Source: JAAXGX01 sp965221595
GTDB lineage: Bacteria > Acidobacteriota > Vicinamibacteria > Vicinamibacterales > UBA8438
Length of the DNA: 64,000 bases
Assembly: GCA_965221595.1 (NCBI GenBank)
Contig: OZ244900.1
Coordinates: forward strand, 1,798,001 to 1,862,000
Reading direction: 5' to 3'
The notes under the pieces are model-generated. The model was not told the origin of the DNA and did not search any database. It saw nothing but the letters and a program-made list of their open reading frames with translations. Shown here one piece after another: positions 24,483 through 33,995 of the stretch (positions are counted from its first letter, which is position 1; the number at the start of each line of letters is the position of its first letter). The position numbers and the translations under genes were made by a program.

Positions 24483-26948
24483 ATGTCACGCTGGGCCGCG
24501 GTCGGTGTCCTGACGCTGGCGGCGTGGTTCGCTCTGGCGGCCCCGCTCGCGGCCGGCCCGCCGTCGTCCGCGCGGCCGCAGGTTGCGCCGCCGGGTTCCT
24601 CTCCGCTGCGTTCTGTACTGGACCGCTACTGCATCGGCTGCCACAGTGACAGGCTGCGAACGGGCGGTCTGTCGCTGGAGGCGCTGGACGCGGTGCATGT
24701 CGCCTCGGATGCACCGGTCTGGGAACAGGTCATCCGCAAGCTGCGGAGCGGTGCGATGCCCCCGCCGGGCCGGCCGCGACCGGACGCGAGCATCGTGGAG
24801 AACGTCCTCGCGTGGCTCGAGACGACACTGGACGAGGCTGCCGCGCTGCATCCCGACCCTGGCCGGACGGACAGTATCCACCGACTCAATCGCGCCGAAT
24901 ACCGGAACGCGATTCGCGATCTGCTGGCGCTGGATGTCGACGTCACTTCGCTGCTGCCGGCCGACAGCGCGGACGAGCAGGGCTTCGACAACATTGCCGG
25001 CCTGCTGTCGGTTTCGCCGACCCTGCTGGACCGCTATCTGTCGGCGGCGCGGAGGCTGAGCCGCCTGGCGGTCGGCCTTCCCCCGGGCGTCCCGGCCACC
25101 GAGGAATACCGCGTCCAGCTGGAGCAGGACGACTATCTGGGCGACGCCCTGCCGTTCGGTTCGCGGGGCGGCGCCGCCATTCGACATCGTTTTCCGGTCG
25201 ACGGCGAGTACGTCGTCGACATCCGCCTGTACCGCCAGTTGTTCGACGTGATCATCGGGCTTGGCTCGCCGCACGAAATCGAGCTCCGGCTGGATGGCGA
25301 GCGGATTCTGTCGGCGGTCGTCGGCGGCGAAGAGACCGGCGGGGCCCCGCCGGCCGGCTTTGTCGGTGACATCTTCGGGAGTCCGGCGTGGGAACTGTAC
25401 GCCCGCGACGCGGACGCCGGCCTGGAGGTGCGTTTCCCGGTGAAAGCCGGCTCGCGTCTCGTGACTGTTTCGTTCCTGGGCCGTCCAACCGAGGTCGAGG
25501 ACGGGGTTCCCCACCCGCCTGGATACCCCGAGCGCGACGAGTCGCTCGAGAGCAACCCGTGGGTGCACACCGTCGCCATCCGCGGCCCGTACCACGTGTC
25601 GGGCCCGGGCGACACGCCGAGCCGGCGCAAGATCTTCACCTGCCGACCGACGGCGCCGCGCGACGAGGAGACCTGCGCGAAGCGTATCCTCACGGTTCTC
25701 GCCAGCGAGGCGTACCGCCGGCCGGCGACCGGGCGCGACGTGCAGACACTCCTGCGATTCTACCGGGAGGGCCGCCGCGAGGGCAGTTTCGACGACGGCG
25801 TCCAGTTCGCGCTGGAGCGGCTCCTGGCCGATCCGAAGTTCCTGTTCCGCATCGAGAGGGAGCCCGACGGCCTCGCCTCAGGCACCGTGTATGCGGTCGG
25901 CGATCTCGAGCTTGCTTCCCGCCTGTCGTTCTTCCTGTGGAGCAGCATTCCCGACGCCGAGCTGCGCGGTGCGGCGGCTCGCCGGGAGCTCGGCACGCCC
26001 GCCGGGCTCGAGCGGCAGGTGCGGCGCATGCTCGCCGACGACCGGTCGCAGGCTCTCGTGGACAACTTCGTCGGCCAGTGGTTGACGTTGCGCAACCTGT
26101 CGGGCGCGGCCCCCGACCCGAACGCCTTTCCGGACTTCGACGAGAACCTGCGCGAGGCGTTCGAGCGGGAGACGAGGCTGTTCGTCGGCAGCACGTTCCG
26201 GGAGGACCGGAGCGTGGTCGACCTGTTGCGCGCGAACTACACGTTCATGAACGAGAGACTGGCGCGGCACTACGGCGTCCCGAACGTGCACGGCAGCCGT
26301 TTTCGCCGCGTCACGTTCCGCGACGACGAACCGCGCGGCGGGTTGCTCGGCCAGGGGAGCTTCCTGACGGTGACGTCCTATCCGAACCGGACCTCTCCGG
26401 TGCTGAGAGGCCGCTGGGTCCTGGAGAGCCTCCTGGGTACGCCGCCGCCGTCACCGCCGCCGGACGTGCCGGGGCTTCCGGATCGCGGTGCGGCCGGCCG
26501 GCCCGCGTCGGTCCGTGAGCGGCTGGAACGGCACCGGGAGAACCCCGCGTGCGCCACGTGTCACGCGCCGATGGATCCGCTGGGGTTTGCGCTCGAGAAC
26601 TTCGATGCCGTGGGCGGCTGGCGCGATGCCGAGGCCGGCAGGCCTGTGGACAGCTCGGCCGTGCTGCCCGACGGAACGCAGTTGCGGGGCCCGGCCGGAC
26701 TCCGCGCGTTCCTGGTGAGCCGGCAGCGGCAGTTCGTCGAAGCGCTGACCGAGAAGCTGCTGGCGTATGCGCTGGGCCGGCGGCTCGAGTACTACGATCG
26801 CCCGACGGTGCGCGGCATCGTGCGGGAAGCCGCCGCAAGCGACTATCGCCTGTCGGCGCTCGTCCTGGGCATCGTCAAGAGCTCGGCGTTCCGAATGCGG
26901 CGCGCGTCCGGCGACCGGCTGCAGACACCCCGACCAGCCGGCCCCTGA
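24483..26948 (+). CDS. haem-binding DUF1592-type multidomain protein (PSCyt1/DUF1587/1595/1592/1588/1585)
   Basis: An 821-residue exported protein of the planctomycete/acidobacterial c-type cytochrome group. After the signal peptide comes a cytochrome-c-like segment with CIGCHSDRLRTGGLSLEAL and KLRSGAMPPPGRPRP. DUF1587 follows (IHRLNRAEYRNAIRDLLALD), then DUF1595/1592 (RLSFFLWSSIPDAELR, FVGQWLTLRNL), DUF1588 with a second CxxCH (CATCHAPMDPLGFALENFDA) and C-terminal DUF1585. ATG 24483 follows AGGCAGGA. Paired with the DUF1552 gene 67 bp downstream, as in many genomes. Electron-transfer role inferred from the two haem motifs. Confidence 0.9.
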   Translation: MSRWAAVGVLTLAAWFALAAPLAAGPPSSARPQVAPPGSSPLRSVLDRYCIGCHSDRLRTGGLSLEALDAVHVASDAPVWEQVIRKLRSGAMPPPGRPRPDASIVENVLAWLETTLDEAAALHPDPGRTDSIHRLNRAEYRNAIRDLLALDVDVTSLLPADSADEQGFDNIAGLLSVSPTLLDRYLSAARRLSRLAVGLPPGVPATEEYRVQLEQDDYLGDALPFGSRGGAAIRHRFPVDGEYVVDIRLYRQLFDVIIGLGSPHEIELRLDGERILSAVVGGEETGGAPPAGFVGDIFGSPAWELYARDADAGLEVRFPVKAGSRLVTVSFLGRPTEVEDGVPHPPGYPERDESLESNPWVHTVAIRGPYHVSGPGDTPSRRKIFTCRPTAPRDEETCAKRILTVLASEAYRRPATGRDVQTLLRFYREGRREGSFDDGVQFALERLLADPKFLFRIEREPDGLASGTVYAVGDLELASRLSFFLWSSIPDAELRGAAARRELGTPAGLERQVRRMLADDRSQALVDNFVGQWLTLRNLSGAAPDPNAFPDFDENLREAFERETRLFVGSTFREDRSVVDLLRANYTFMNERLARHYGVPNVHGSRFRRVTFRDDEPRGGLLGQGSFLTVTSYPNRTSPVLRGRWVLESLLGTPPPSPPPDVPGLPDRGAAGRPASVRERLERHRENPACATCHAPMDPLGFALENFDAVGGWRDAEAGRPVDSSAVLPDGTQLRGPAGLRAFLVSRQRQFVEALTEKLLAYALGRRLEYYDRPTVRGIVREAAASDYRLSALVLGIVKSSAFRMRRASGDRLQTPRPAGP

Positions 26949-27015
26949 GGAGACCACCTGCCATGCCGGCACCCGTTCGACTGCCGCGGAGAGCCCGACC
27001 CTGGAGAATCCGACC

Positions 27016-28362
27016 ATGATGATCACGAAGACGGCGTTGTCCCGGCGCCGCGTGCTGCGCGGCATGGGCGCCGCGGTGGCGCTGCCGCTGCTCGACGCGA
27101 TGGTGCCGGCGCTCACCGCGTTCGCGAAGTCGCCGGCGGCACCCGTACGGCGCCTCGGCGTGGTCTACGTCCCGAACGGGATGATCATGCCCGCCTGGAC
27201 GCCGCCTGCCGCGGGGCCGCTCGACCTCTCGCCGATCCTGCAGCCACTGGCACCCTTTCGCGATCGCATGCTGGTCTTCTCGGGGCTGGACGGCGTTCAG
27301 AACCGCGGCGGCACCCATACGACCGCGGCGACGAGGTTCCTGACCGGCGTGGTCGGGAAGCGCACCGCCCAGGGCATCGAGGCCGGCACGTCGATCGATC
27401 AGATCGCGGCCCGGCAGTTCGGCCGGCACACCCAGTTGGCCTCGCTCGAGCTCGCGCTCGATCGCCTCGACCTCGTCGGGACGTGTGACAACACGACGTG
27501 CGCCTTCATCAACTCGCTCTCGTGGACGAGTCCGACGACGCAGGCGCCGGCCGAGGACAACCCCCGCGTGGTGTTCGAGCGGCTGTTCGGGGACAGCGGG
27601 ACCACCGACCCGACCGAACGCAGACAGCGCCTGCGGCGGAGCCGGAGCCTGCTCGACTCGCTGCTGGACTCGCTGGCGGACCTCGAGCGCGAGCTCGGCG
27701 CCGGCGACCGGGCCCGGCTCGACGAGTACCTGACGGCCGTGCGCGACGTGGAGCGGCGCATTCGGAACGCCGAGGACCAGAGCGCGATGGAGCTGCCGCT
27801 GGTGGAGCAGCCCGGCGGGATACCGGCGAGCTACGAGGACTACTGCGCCCTGATGTGCGACCTGCAGGTGTTGGCCTACCAGTGCGACCTGACGCGCGTC
27901 GCGACGTTCATGCTCGGGCGCGAGTACAGCGGGCGGACGTACCCGCAGATTGGGGTCGCCGAGGCCCACCATCCCCTGTCGCATCACCAGGACGATCCGG
28001 CACGGATTGCGCTGCTCGCGAAGCTGAACGCGTACCACGCCGCGCTGTTCGCGTCCTACCTGGAGAAGCTGCGCCGGACGGCCGACGGCGACGGGTCGCT
28101 GCTGGACCACACGCTGCTGCTCTACGGGGCCGGCATGGCGGACGGCAACACCCACGACTCGCACAATCTGCCGATGCTGCTGGTCGGGTCGCAGGACCAG
28201 TTCGGCTTCCGGGGCGGGCGCCACCTGCGCTACGACCACGAGCCGGCGGCGTCGCTCCTGGTGACCGTGCTCGACAAGCTCGGCGTGCCTGTCGAGCGCA
28301 TCGCCAACAGCGGCGATCCGCTCGACCTCGACGCGCCCCCGGGTCCGCTCGCGGGGGTCTGA
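27016..28362 (+). CDS. Tat-exported DUF1552 protein
   Basis: A 448-residue DUF1552 protein with an N-terminal twin-arginine signal (LSRRRVLRGMGAAVALPLL). Conserved stretches include VYVPNGMIMPAWTP, SGLDGVQNRGGTHTTAATRF, FINSLSWTSPTTQAPAEDNP, ISPEEDLINK-like absence at the signature but YLTAVRDVERRI and LLYGAGMADGNTHDSHNLP. It resembles the DUF1501/sulfatase-like superfamily. It is the usual partner of DUF1592 proteins and is encoded directly after one here. Enzymatic function is unknown. Confidence 0.9.
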   Translation: MMITKTALSRRRVLRGMGAAVALPLLDAMVPALTAFAKSPAAPVRRLGVVYVPNGMIMPAWTPPAAGPLDLSPILQPLAPFRDRMLVFSGLDGVQNRGGTHTTAATRFLTGVVGKRTAQGIEAGTSIDQIAARQFGRHTQLASLELALDRLDLVGTCDNTTCAFINSLSWTSPTTQAPAEDNPRVVFERLFGDSGTTDPTERRQRLRRSRSLLDSLLDSLADLERELGAGDRARLDEYLTAVRDVERRIRNAEDQSAMELPLVEQPGGIPASYEDYCALMCDLQVLAYQCDLTRVATFMLGREYSGRTYPQIGVAEAHHPLSHHQDDPARIALLAKLNAYHAALFASYLEKLRRTADGDGSLLDHTLLLYGAGMADGNTHDSHNLPMLLVGSQDQFGFRGGRHLRYDHEPAASLLVTVLDKLGVPVERIANSGDPLDLDAPPGPLAGV

Positions 28363-28408
28363 CCGTCGGGCGTCGGAACGGTGGGCGGAGCGGCCGCGGA
28401 CGCGCCGC

Positions 28409-29977
28409 TTACGGGTAGACGTAGCTGGCCTGCAGGCCGAGTGGCACGCCGAGCAGCCAGTAGCCGACCAGAAACAGCGTCCAGGTCACGAGCAGCACGG
28501 CGGCGTACGGCAGCATCAGCGAGAGCACGGTGCCGATGCCGGTCGCCTTCACGTAGCGCTGCCCGAACACCACCACCAGGGGGAAGTACGGCATCAGCGG
28601 GGTGACGATGTTGGTCACGCTGTCACCGACGCGGTAGGCGGCCTGCGTCAGCTCGGGGGCAATCCCCAGCTCCATCAGCATTGGCACGAAGATGGCGGAG
28701 AGCAGGGCCCACTTGGCCGAGGCCGAGCCGACGAATACGTTGACTACGGCGGTCAGCAGAACGATGCCGACGATGGTCACCTGCGGCGGCAGGCTCAGGT
28801 CGCGCAGCAGGTTGGCGCCCTTGAGCGCGATGAGCACACCGAGGTTCGAGTTGTTGAAGGCGGCGATGAACTGCGCCGCGAAGAAGACCATGACCAGGTA
28901 GTAGGCCATCGTGCCCATCGCGTCCGTCATGCCGGCGACGATGTCGCGGTGGCCCTTCACCGTGCCCGCGACGTAGCCGTGCACCACGCCCGGAATGATG
29001 AACAGGACGAAGATGAGCGGCACCAGCATGCCCATCAGCGGCGCCCCGACGTTGGTCAGCGAGCCGTCGGCGGTGCGCAGCGGTGAATCGCCCGGCAGCG
29101 CGGCCAGGAGCAGCAGGAGGAATCCCGCGGCCAGCGCGGCCGAGCCGGCCAGGAAGCCGCGCCGCTCGTCGGTGGTAGGCGGCTCCAGCTTGGGCATGGC
29201 GTCGGGATCGCCGTCGATGGCGGTGGCTCGCAGCCGCGGCTCGATGACCCGGTCGGTCAGGTACCAGCCGACGGCGATGACCAGCAACGACGACGCAGCG
29301 GTGAACGCCAGGTTGCTGAGCGGGTTGACCACCCGTTCGGGATCGAGAATCTGGGCCGCGGACTGCGTGAAACCCTGCAGCAGCGGGTCGATGCCCGACG
29401 GGATGAAGTTGGCCGAGAAGCCGCCTGACACGCCGGCGAAGGCCGCCGCGATGCCCGCCAGAGGGTGTCGGCCGGCTGCGTAGAAGATCACCCCGCCGAG
29501 CGGGATTACCAGCACGTAGCCGGCGTCGGCCGCCGTGTGGCTGACGATGGCTGCCAGCAGCAGCATGGGCGTCAGCAGGCGCGGCGACGTCACGCCCAGG
29601 AGCAGCTTGAGTCCGGCGCTGATGAAGCCGGTTTTTTCCGCCACGCCGACGCCGAGCAGCGCCACCAGCACGACGCCCAGGGGTGGAAACCCGGTGAACG
29701 TCGGCACCAGGTTGACCATGAACTCGGTCAGCGCGGCGCCGGTGAGCTGATTCGCGATGCGCAGGGGCTCGCCCGTCCGCGGGTGGATTTCCGTGAATGC
29801 AATCGGTGCCAGCAGCGCCGATGCCACCCACGTCAGCAGGAGCAGGAGCAGGAACAGGATCGCCGGATCCGGCAGGCGGTTGCCGACCGCTTCGACGCTG
29901 CCGAGGAAGCGGTCCATGGCGCCGCCGCGCCCTGCGTCGGGGGGACGTGCGTCCCGGTCAGCCTTCGTCGGAGCCAT
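28409..29977 (-). CDS. AbgT-family transporter
   Basis: A 522-residue polytopic inner-membrane transporter of the AbgT family, which moves p-aminobenzoyl-glutamate or exports antimetabolites such as sulfonamides in characterised members. Motifs include RLPDPAILFLLLLLLTW, ANQLTGAALTEFMVNLVPTF, GVGVAEKTGFI, VSHTAADAGYVLVIPLGG and GFSANFIPSGIDPLLQGFTQ, with the second half ending in YVKATGIGTVLSLMLPYA. GGGGAGGG precedes the ATG. Substrate here not determinable. Confidence 0.9.
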   Translation of the reverse strand: MAPTKADRDARPPDAGRGGAMDRFLGSVEAVGNRLPDPAILFLLLLLLTWVASALLAPIAFTEIHPRTGEPLRIANQLTGAALTEFMVNLVPTFTGFPPLGVVLVALLGVGVAEKTGFISAGLKLLLGVTSPRLLTPMLLLAAIVSHTAADAGYVLVIPLGGVIFYAAGRHPLAGIAAAFAGVSGGFSANFIPSGIDPLLQGFTQSAAQILDPERVVNPLSNLAFTAASSLLVIAVGWYLTDRVIEPRLRATAIDGDPDAMPKLEPPTTDERRGFLAGSAALAAGFLLLLLAALPGDSPLRTADGSLTNVGAPLMGMLVPLIFVLFIIPGVVHGYVAGTVKGHRDIVAGMTDAMGTMAYYLVMVFFAAQFIAAFNNSNLGVLIALKGANLLRDLSLPPQVTIVGIVLLTAVVNVFVGSASAKWALLSAIFVPMLMELGIAPELTQAAYRVGDSVTNIVTPLMPYFPLVVVFGQRYVKATGIGTVLSLMLPYAAVLLVTWTLFLVGYWLLGVPLGLQASYVYP

Positions 29978-30013
29978 GCGCTGCCCTCCCCGCTGTCCCG
30001 CGCCGCACGGAGC

Positions 30014-30472
30014 TCAGCAGGGCGCGTCCGCCGTGGTGGCCTGACCGTCGTAGGGCGCCCCGGTGCCCGAGGAGCCGACGAAGAACCGGCGGCCGTCGCG
30101 GAACGTCACGTTGCGGGCGTTGGCCATCGCAGCGGAGAGGTCCTTGGCCTGGTAGCCGTCGACGACCAGCTCGGTGCCGGCGGGGAGGCAATCGCGACGC
30201 AGACCGCGGCGGGCGAGGACATTGGGGGTGCCGCCCTCGACCATCCAGACGCGGGACGAGCCGTCGTCTGCCTGTACCTCCAGGTGGATCCAGGTGTGGG
30301 GATTGACCCACTCGACCCGGACGACCGTGCCCTCGAGGCGGATCGGGGCGTTGGCATCGAATTCGGCGGTGAAGGCGTGATGTGCCTCCAGGGGCGTCAC
30401 GAGCGGTCCGGTGTGCCAGGCGAGTGCAACGGCCGTCAGCGCCAGGGCGCCGAGCATCAGGTTCCTTGTCAT
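30014..30472 (-). CDS. exported DUF6152-family protein
   Basis: A 152-residue protein with signal segment (residues 1-22) and the DUF6152 pattern HHAFTAEFDANAPIRLEGTV, VRVEWVNPHTWIHLEV, VWMVEGGTPNVLARRGL and VVDGYQAKDLSAAMANAR. The fold is probably a small OB-like beta barrel. It ends a run of three same-strand genes with two PRTPWGDPDLQG-type proteins, 31 bp after the first, so it is likely co-expressed with them. SD GGAGGA. Function unknown. Confidence 0.8.
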   Translation of the reverse strand: MTRNLMLGALALTAVALAWHTGPLVTPLEAHHAFTAEFDANAPIRLEGTVVRVEWVNPHTWIHLEVQADDGSSRVWMVEGGTPNVLARRGLRRDCLPAGTELVVDGYQAKDLSAAMANARNVTFRDGRRFFVGSSGTGAPYDGQATTADAPC

Positions 30473-30503
30473 CGTGATCCTCCTCGCTGCCTCTCGGTCG
30501 ATG

Positions 30504-31406
30504 TCATGGCTGCTGCTCCCCGGCTCCCACGGGTGTCTTGCGCAGGTGGCCGTACATGAGCTCCTCGACGAACTCGATGCACTTGAACTGGCCCAACCGG
30601 GCGTTGGGATCGATCTGCTTGTACAGCGGCAGGCGGATCGTCCACGGGCGGGAGAACGTATTGGGGTCCTCCAGCGTCGCCTCGTACCAGATGTGGTACG
30701 GCGTGACCAGCGTGTAGCGCTCGGTTACCTCGAGCGCCGCGCTGTGGTGATTGCCGGCCCGGTCGAGCCATGTCATCCCGTTGAACGCGTTCACGTCGAC
30801 CACGAACGTGTCACCTTCCCAGCGTCCGACCGACTGGCCCATCCAGGCATCCAGGACCGACGGACCGGGATCTTCGAGGTAGACGTCGCGCACCGCGTTG
30901 GCGAACTCGTAGGCGATGAGGAAGTGGCCCTCACTCTGGAAGATCTGGAAGGGCATCGGCTCGAGGACCGCCCGCGGCACGCCGGGCAGGAAGCACTTGA
31001 TGGCCGGGTCCCGCTCCAGGTAGTGCTCGCGGTTCTCGTCCCGCACGGCCAACGCTTCGGGCAGATACGGAATCTCGCCGCCCGCGACGGCGCCCCAGCC
31101 CGGGGGTACGGCGCCCAGTGCGCCCAGCGCCACGACCCCTTCCGCAGGCACCGGGACGATGGGCCCGGGCCGGAACTGCAGGGCCGCCCGGGCCTGGTGC
31201 GGCTCGATGTCCCAGTGATGGTTCCCCAGGGCCTGCCAGATGCCGTTCATGTCCGGCCGACCGGTGGGCGTCCGCGGTATCTCCGCCCGGGGAACGTCCG
31301 CGGGCGGTCCGGTCTGCGCGGCGAGTTCGGCGGGGAACCCGGCACCCAGAACCGTCCCGAGCGCCAGCACGCCGACACGGCTTGCGAGCTGCGACACCAT
31401 TCTCAT
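30504..31406 (-). CDS. divergent PRTPWGDPDLQG-family protein, copy 3
   Basis: A 300-residue exported protein: signal to about residue 30, then EIPRTPTGRPDMNGIWQALG. It keeps VGRWEGDTFVVDVNAFNGM, VTERYTLV, YEATLEDPNTFSRPWTI and the two conserved Cys (IKCFLPG and FKCIEF) but has lost the LIVDPP, YNNN and HEGNY blocks. It therefore represents a second subfamily. Placed 44 bp after copy 4 and 31 bp before the DUF6152 gene. ATG 31406 follows GAGGTGG. Function unknown. Confidence 0.75.
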   Translation of the reverse strand: MRMVSQLASRVGVLALGTVLGAGFPAELAAQTGPPADVPRAEIPRTPTGRPDMNGIWQALGNHHWDIEPHQARAALQFRPGPIVPVPAEGVVALGALGAVPPGWGAVAGGEIPYLPEALAVRDENREHYLERDPAIKCFLPGVPRAVLEPMPFQIFQSEGHFLIAYEFANAVRDVYLEDPGPSVLDAWMGQSVGRWEGDTFVVDVNAFNGMTWLDRAGNHHSAALEVTERYTLVTPYHIWYEATLEDPNTFSRPWTIRLPLYKQIDPNARLGQFKCIEFVEELMYGHLRKTPVGAGEQQP

Positions 31407-31450
31407 CGTTCCACCTCGCGCGGAGGCTTTCCGGGACGTCCGACGCCGAC

Positions 31451-32527
31451 TCAAGGCTCCTGCCCGCCCGTCTCGGCGGCCTGACGCTCTTGGTAGCGGG
31501 CGCCCCGCAGGATGTTGAACATGCCGTAGTTGGCCTCGTGGCAGGCGTATTCGTACATCTGCTCGTGCAGCCGCCACATCGGGATCTCACCGCCCCATGG
31601 CTCGGTATAGATAACCGGGTCGTCGACCGTGAAGTCGTAGAGCAGGGTGTCCTCGTCCACGCGCGTGAATCGCTCGATGACCTTCATCTCCTCGGAGACC
31701 AGGTTGCCGGTCCGCCGGTCGAGCTCGTTTGCGAACACGCTCTGCTGCACGTCGTGCTGCAGCGGATGGAGGTTGGTCGTCTCGACGACGAGCGTGTCGC
31801 CCTCCCAGCGGCCCCAGGAGTCGCCGTGCCACGGACGGACGTGGCCGGGCAGCCGCGGGCCGTCACCCAGGCGGATGATGCGGGCGCTGCGGAACTGCTC
31901 CATCATGATGGCGATGTGGTCGGCGTTCTGGACGATGTAGTAGTTGTTGTTGTACCCGGCGTCGAACATCGGCGGGCCGGTCCGCGGTCCCAGCGGCACC
32001 AGGCAGCGTTCGGGCAGCGGCAGCAGCTCGGGGTGGTCGAACTCGCCGAACTGGCTGCCGTAGGCGGCCTGCTCGGCGCGGCGCCGCTTGCCCTCCGCGG
32101 TGAGCTCCGGCAGCCGGCCGTTTGCGGGGCGCGTGATGAACGACGTGCGCGGCTCGCCGTTGACGATGACGATCCGGTCACCCGAGTCCACGTAGAAGCG
32201 GTCGTAGCCGCCCGGATTGTTCGATGCATCGGGAGCGGGCCGGTCGGGATCGAGCGGCTCGAAGCTGGCTGCGAGACTGCCCAGGGCGCCCTGCTCGAGC
32301 TGGGCCGCCTCCTCCGGAGTGAGTGTCGGCCCCTGGCCCTCCGGCCGCACGAGGGGCGTCAGGAACGAGTTGCTCCAGCGACCCTGGATGTCGGGGTGCC
32401 CGTACTCCGTTCGCGGCGCCGTCCATTCCTGCGTCTCGGCGACCTGCGCCGCCGCCGGCAGCGAGAGCGCCGGGGCGGCCATCGCGAACGCGAGCGTGAG
32501 CATGGCGATCCGGTATGGCACGTTCAT
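31451..32527 (-). CDS. secreted PRTPWGDPDLQG-family protein, copy 4
   Basis: A 358-residue paralogue with signal peptide (to about residue 28), APRTEYGHPDIQGRWSNSFL, FITRPANGRLPEL, PERCLVPLGPRTGPPMFD, YNNNYYIVQNADHI, RIIRLGDGPRLPGH, GRWEGDTLVVETTN, ERFTRVDEDTLLYDFTVDDP and YEYACHEANYGMFNIL. It carries an extra segment before ERFTR compared with the other copies. SD AGGAGG just upstream; an in-frame GTG precedes the chosen ATG. First gene of a probable three-gene operon ending in the DUF6152 gene. Confidence 0.8.
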   Translation of the reverse strand: MNVPYRIAMLTLAFAMAAPALSLPAAAQVAETQEWTAPRTEYGHPDIQGRWSNSFLTPLVRPEGQGPTLTPEEAAQLEQGALGSLAASFEPLDPDRPAPDASNNPGGYDRFYVDSGDRIVIVNGEPRTSFITRPANGRLPELTAEGKRRRAEQAAYGSQFGEFDHPELLPLPERCLVPLGPRTGPPMFDAGYNNNYYIVQNADHIAIMMEQFRSARIIRLGDGPRLPGHVRPWHGDSWGRWEGDTLVVETTNLHPLQHDVQQSVFANELDRRTGNLVSEEMKVIERFTRVDEDTLLYDFTVDDPVIYTEPWGGEIPMWRLHEQMYEYACHEANYGMFNILRGARYQERQAAETGGQEP

Positions 32528-32660
32528 CACTCCTCCTTCGCCCTTGCGGGCCAGCGAACGTCTGCCGTTGCCGGCCGCGCTGCCCGGCAGGGGCAGTATA
32601 GCTTGTCCGGCGCCGCGGCGGCCGGCCGTCCAGCGTCGCTCGGCTGCCGGTCAGTGGTCG

Positions 32661-33965
32661 TCAGTCGAGAATCGCCTGGTAGGCGAGGTTGCGCGACATG
32701 CCCTGCACCTCGCGGACCGCCGTGCCGCGGTGCTGGATCATGCCGACGAACGCAAGGTCCGTCGCCGGATCGATCCAGAACCAGGTGCCGGCGGCGCCGC
32801 CCCAGTAGTACGAGCCGGCCACGTACGGCTCGCCCGCTGCCGCGGGATCGTGGACCGTGGCGAAGTCGAGGCCGAATCCCTGGCCGGCGCGCATGGTGGC
32901 CAGCGCCGCCGGGGACAGGTGGTTGGTGTGCATCATCTCGACCGTGCGCGGCGCCAGCAGACGCACGCCGTCGAGCTCGCCGCCGTTGAGCAGCATCTGC
33001 GTGAACCGCAGGTAGTCGTCGGCGGTTCCCCACAGACCGCCGCCGCCCGACGGCCCGGCCGGCAGCGCCGTGCGCGTGGGGCCCATATCGAACCGCTCGA
33101 GCCCGCCGTCGTCGCTTTCGCCGTAGATGAGCGCTACGCGGTCCAGCTTGTTCTCGGGCACGTAGAAGGCCGTGTCGACCATGCCCAGCGGATCGAAGAT
33201 CCGCTGCTGGAGGAACTCGGCGAACGGCTGCCCGGAGAGCTGCTCCACCAGGTAGCCCTGCACGTCGACGGCGATGCTGTAGTACCAGCGGGTGCCTGGC
33301 TGGGCCACCAGCGGCAGGTTCGACAACTTGTCGATCATGACCGACAGCGGCGCGTCCGCGTTCAGTACGCTCCGCTCGCGGTAGAGCCGGTCGACGGGGT
33401 TGGCTGTGCCCAGGCCGTAGGCGAGGCCGCCCGCATGGGACATCAGCTCGGCCATGGTCATCGAACGCTCGGCGGCAACCAGCCGGGACTCACCGCTGTC
33501 GTCGTAGCCGGCGTGCACCTGCAGGTCGGCAAACCCGGGTATGTAGCGCGCGACCGGGTCGTTCAGGCGCCAGCGGCCCTCCTCGTAGAGCATCATCAGG
33601 GCGACGCCGGTGATGGGCTTGGTCATCGAGTAGATGCGGAAGATGGAGTCGCGCTGCAGCGGCGCGCCGGTCTCGACGTCCTGAACGCCCGCCACGTGGG
33701 CGTGGACGATCTTCCCGCGGCGCGCCATGAGCGTCACCACCCCGGCGAGTCGCCCGTCGTCGACCAGCCGCTGCATCCCGGCCGCGAGTCGTTCGAGCCG
33801 CTTCGCGGACACGCCGACCTCGGCCGGCTCGACGGTCTGCAGATCGCGCGCCGCGCTCCGTTCAACCGCGGCCGGCCCGACCGAGGAAACGGCAGCCGAG
33901 AGCATGCCCACTGCCGCCAACGCGACGAAGAACCACACGAGCCGCTGCTGCGTCACTGTCTGCAT
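32661..33965 (-). CDS. exported serine hydrolase, class C beta-lactamase/esterase family
   Basis: A 434-residue beta-lactamase-related serine hydrolase with an N-terminal membrane signal. The nucleophile motif is SMTK (residues 113-116, SxxK) within IFRIYSMTKPITGVALMML; a second motif is WYYSIAVDVQGYLVE (Tyr-containing, YxN-like). The third region is the GGAAGTWFWIDP segment near the end. Such proteins are usually esterases or peptidases rather than antibiotic-resistance enzymes. Substrate unknown. Confidence 0.85.
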   Translation of the reverse strand: MQTVTQQRLVWFFVALAAVGMLSAAVSSVGPAAVERSAARDLQTVEPAEVGVSAKRLERLAAGMQRLVDDGRLAGVVTLMARRGKIVHAHVAGVQDVETGAPLQRDSIFRIYSMTKPITGVALMMLYEEGRWRLNDPVARYIPGFADLQVHAGYDDSGESRLVAAERSMTMAELMSHAGGLAYGLGTANPVDRLYRERSVLNADAPLSVMIDKLSNLPLVAQPGTRWYYSIAVDVQGYLVEQLSGQPFAEFLQQRIFDPLGMVDTAFYVPENKLDRVALIYGESDDGGLERFDMGPTRTALPAGPSGGGGLWGTADDYLRFTQMLLNGGELDGVRLLAPRTVEMMHTNHLSPAALATMRAGQGFGLDFATVHDPAAAGEPYVAGSYYWGGAAGTWFWIDPATDLAFVGMIQHRGTAVREVQGMSRNLAYQAILD

Positions 33966-33995
33966 CTGCTGTACCTCGACTGAGTTGGCGGCGCG

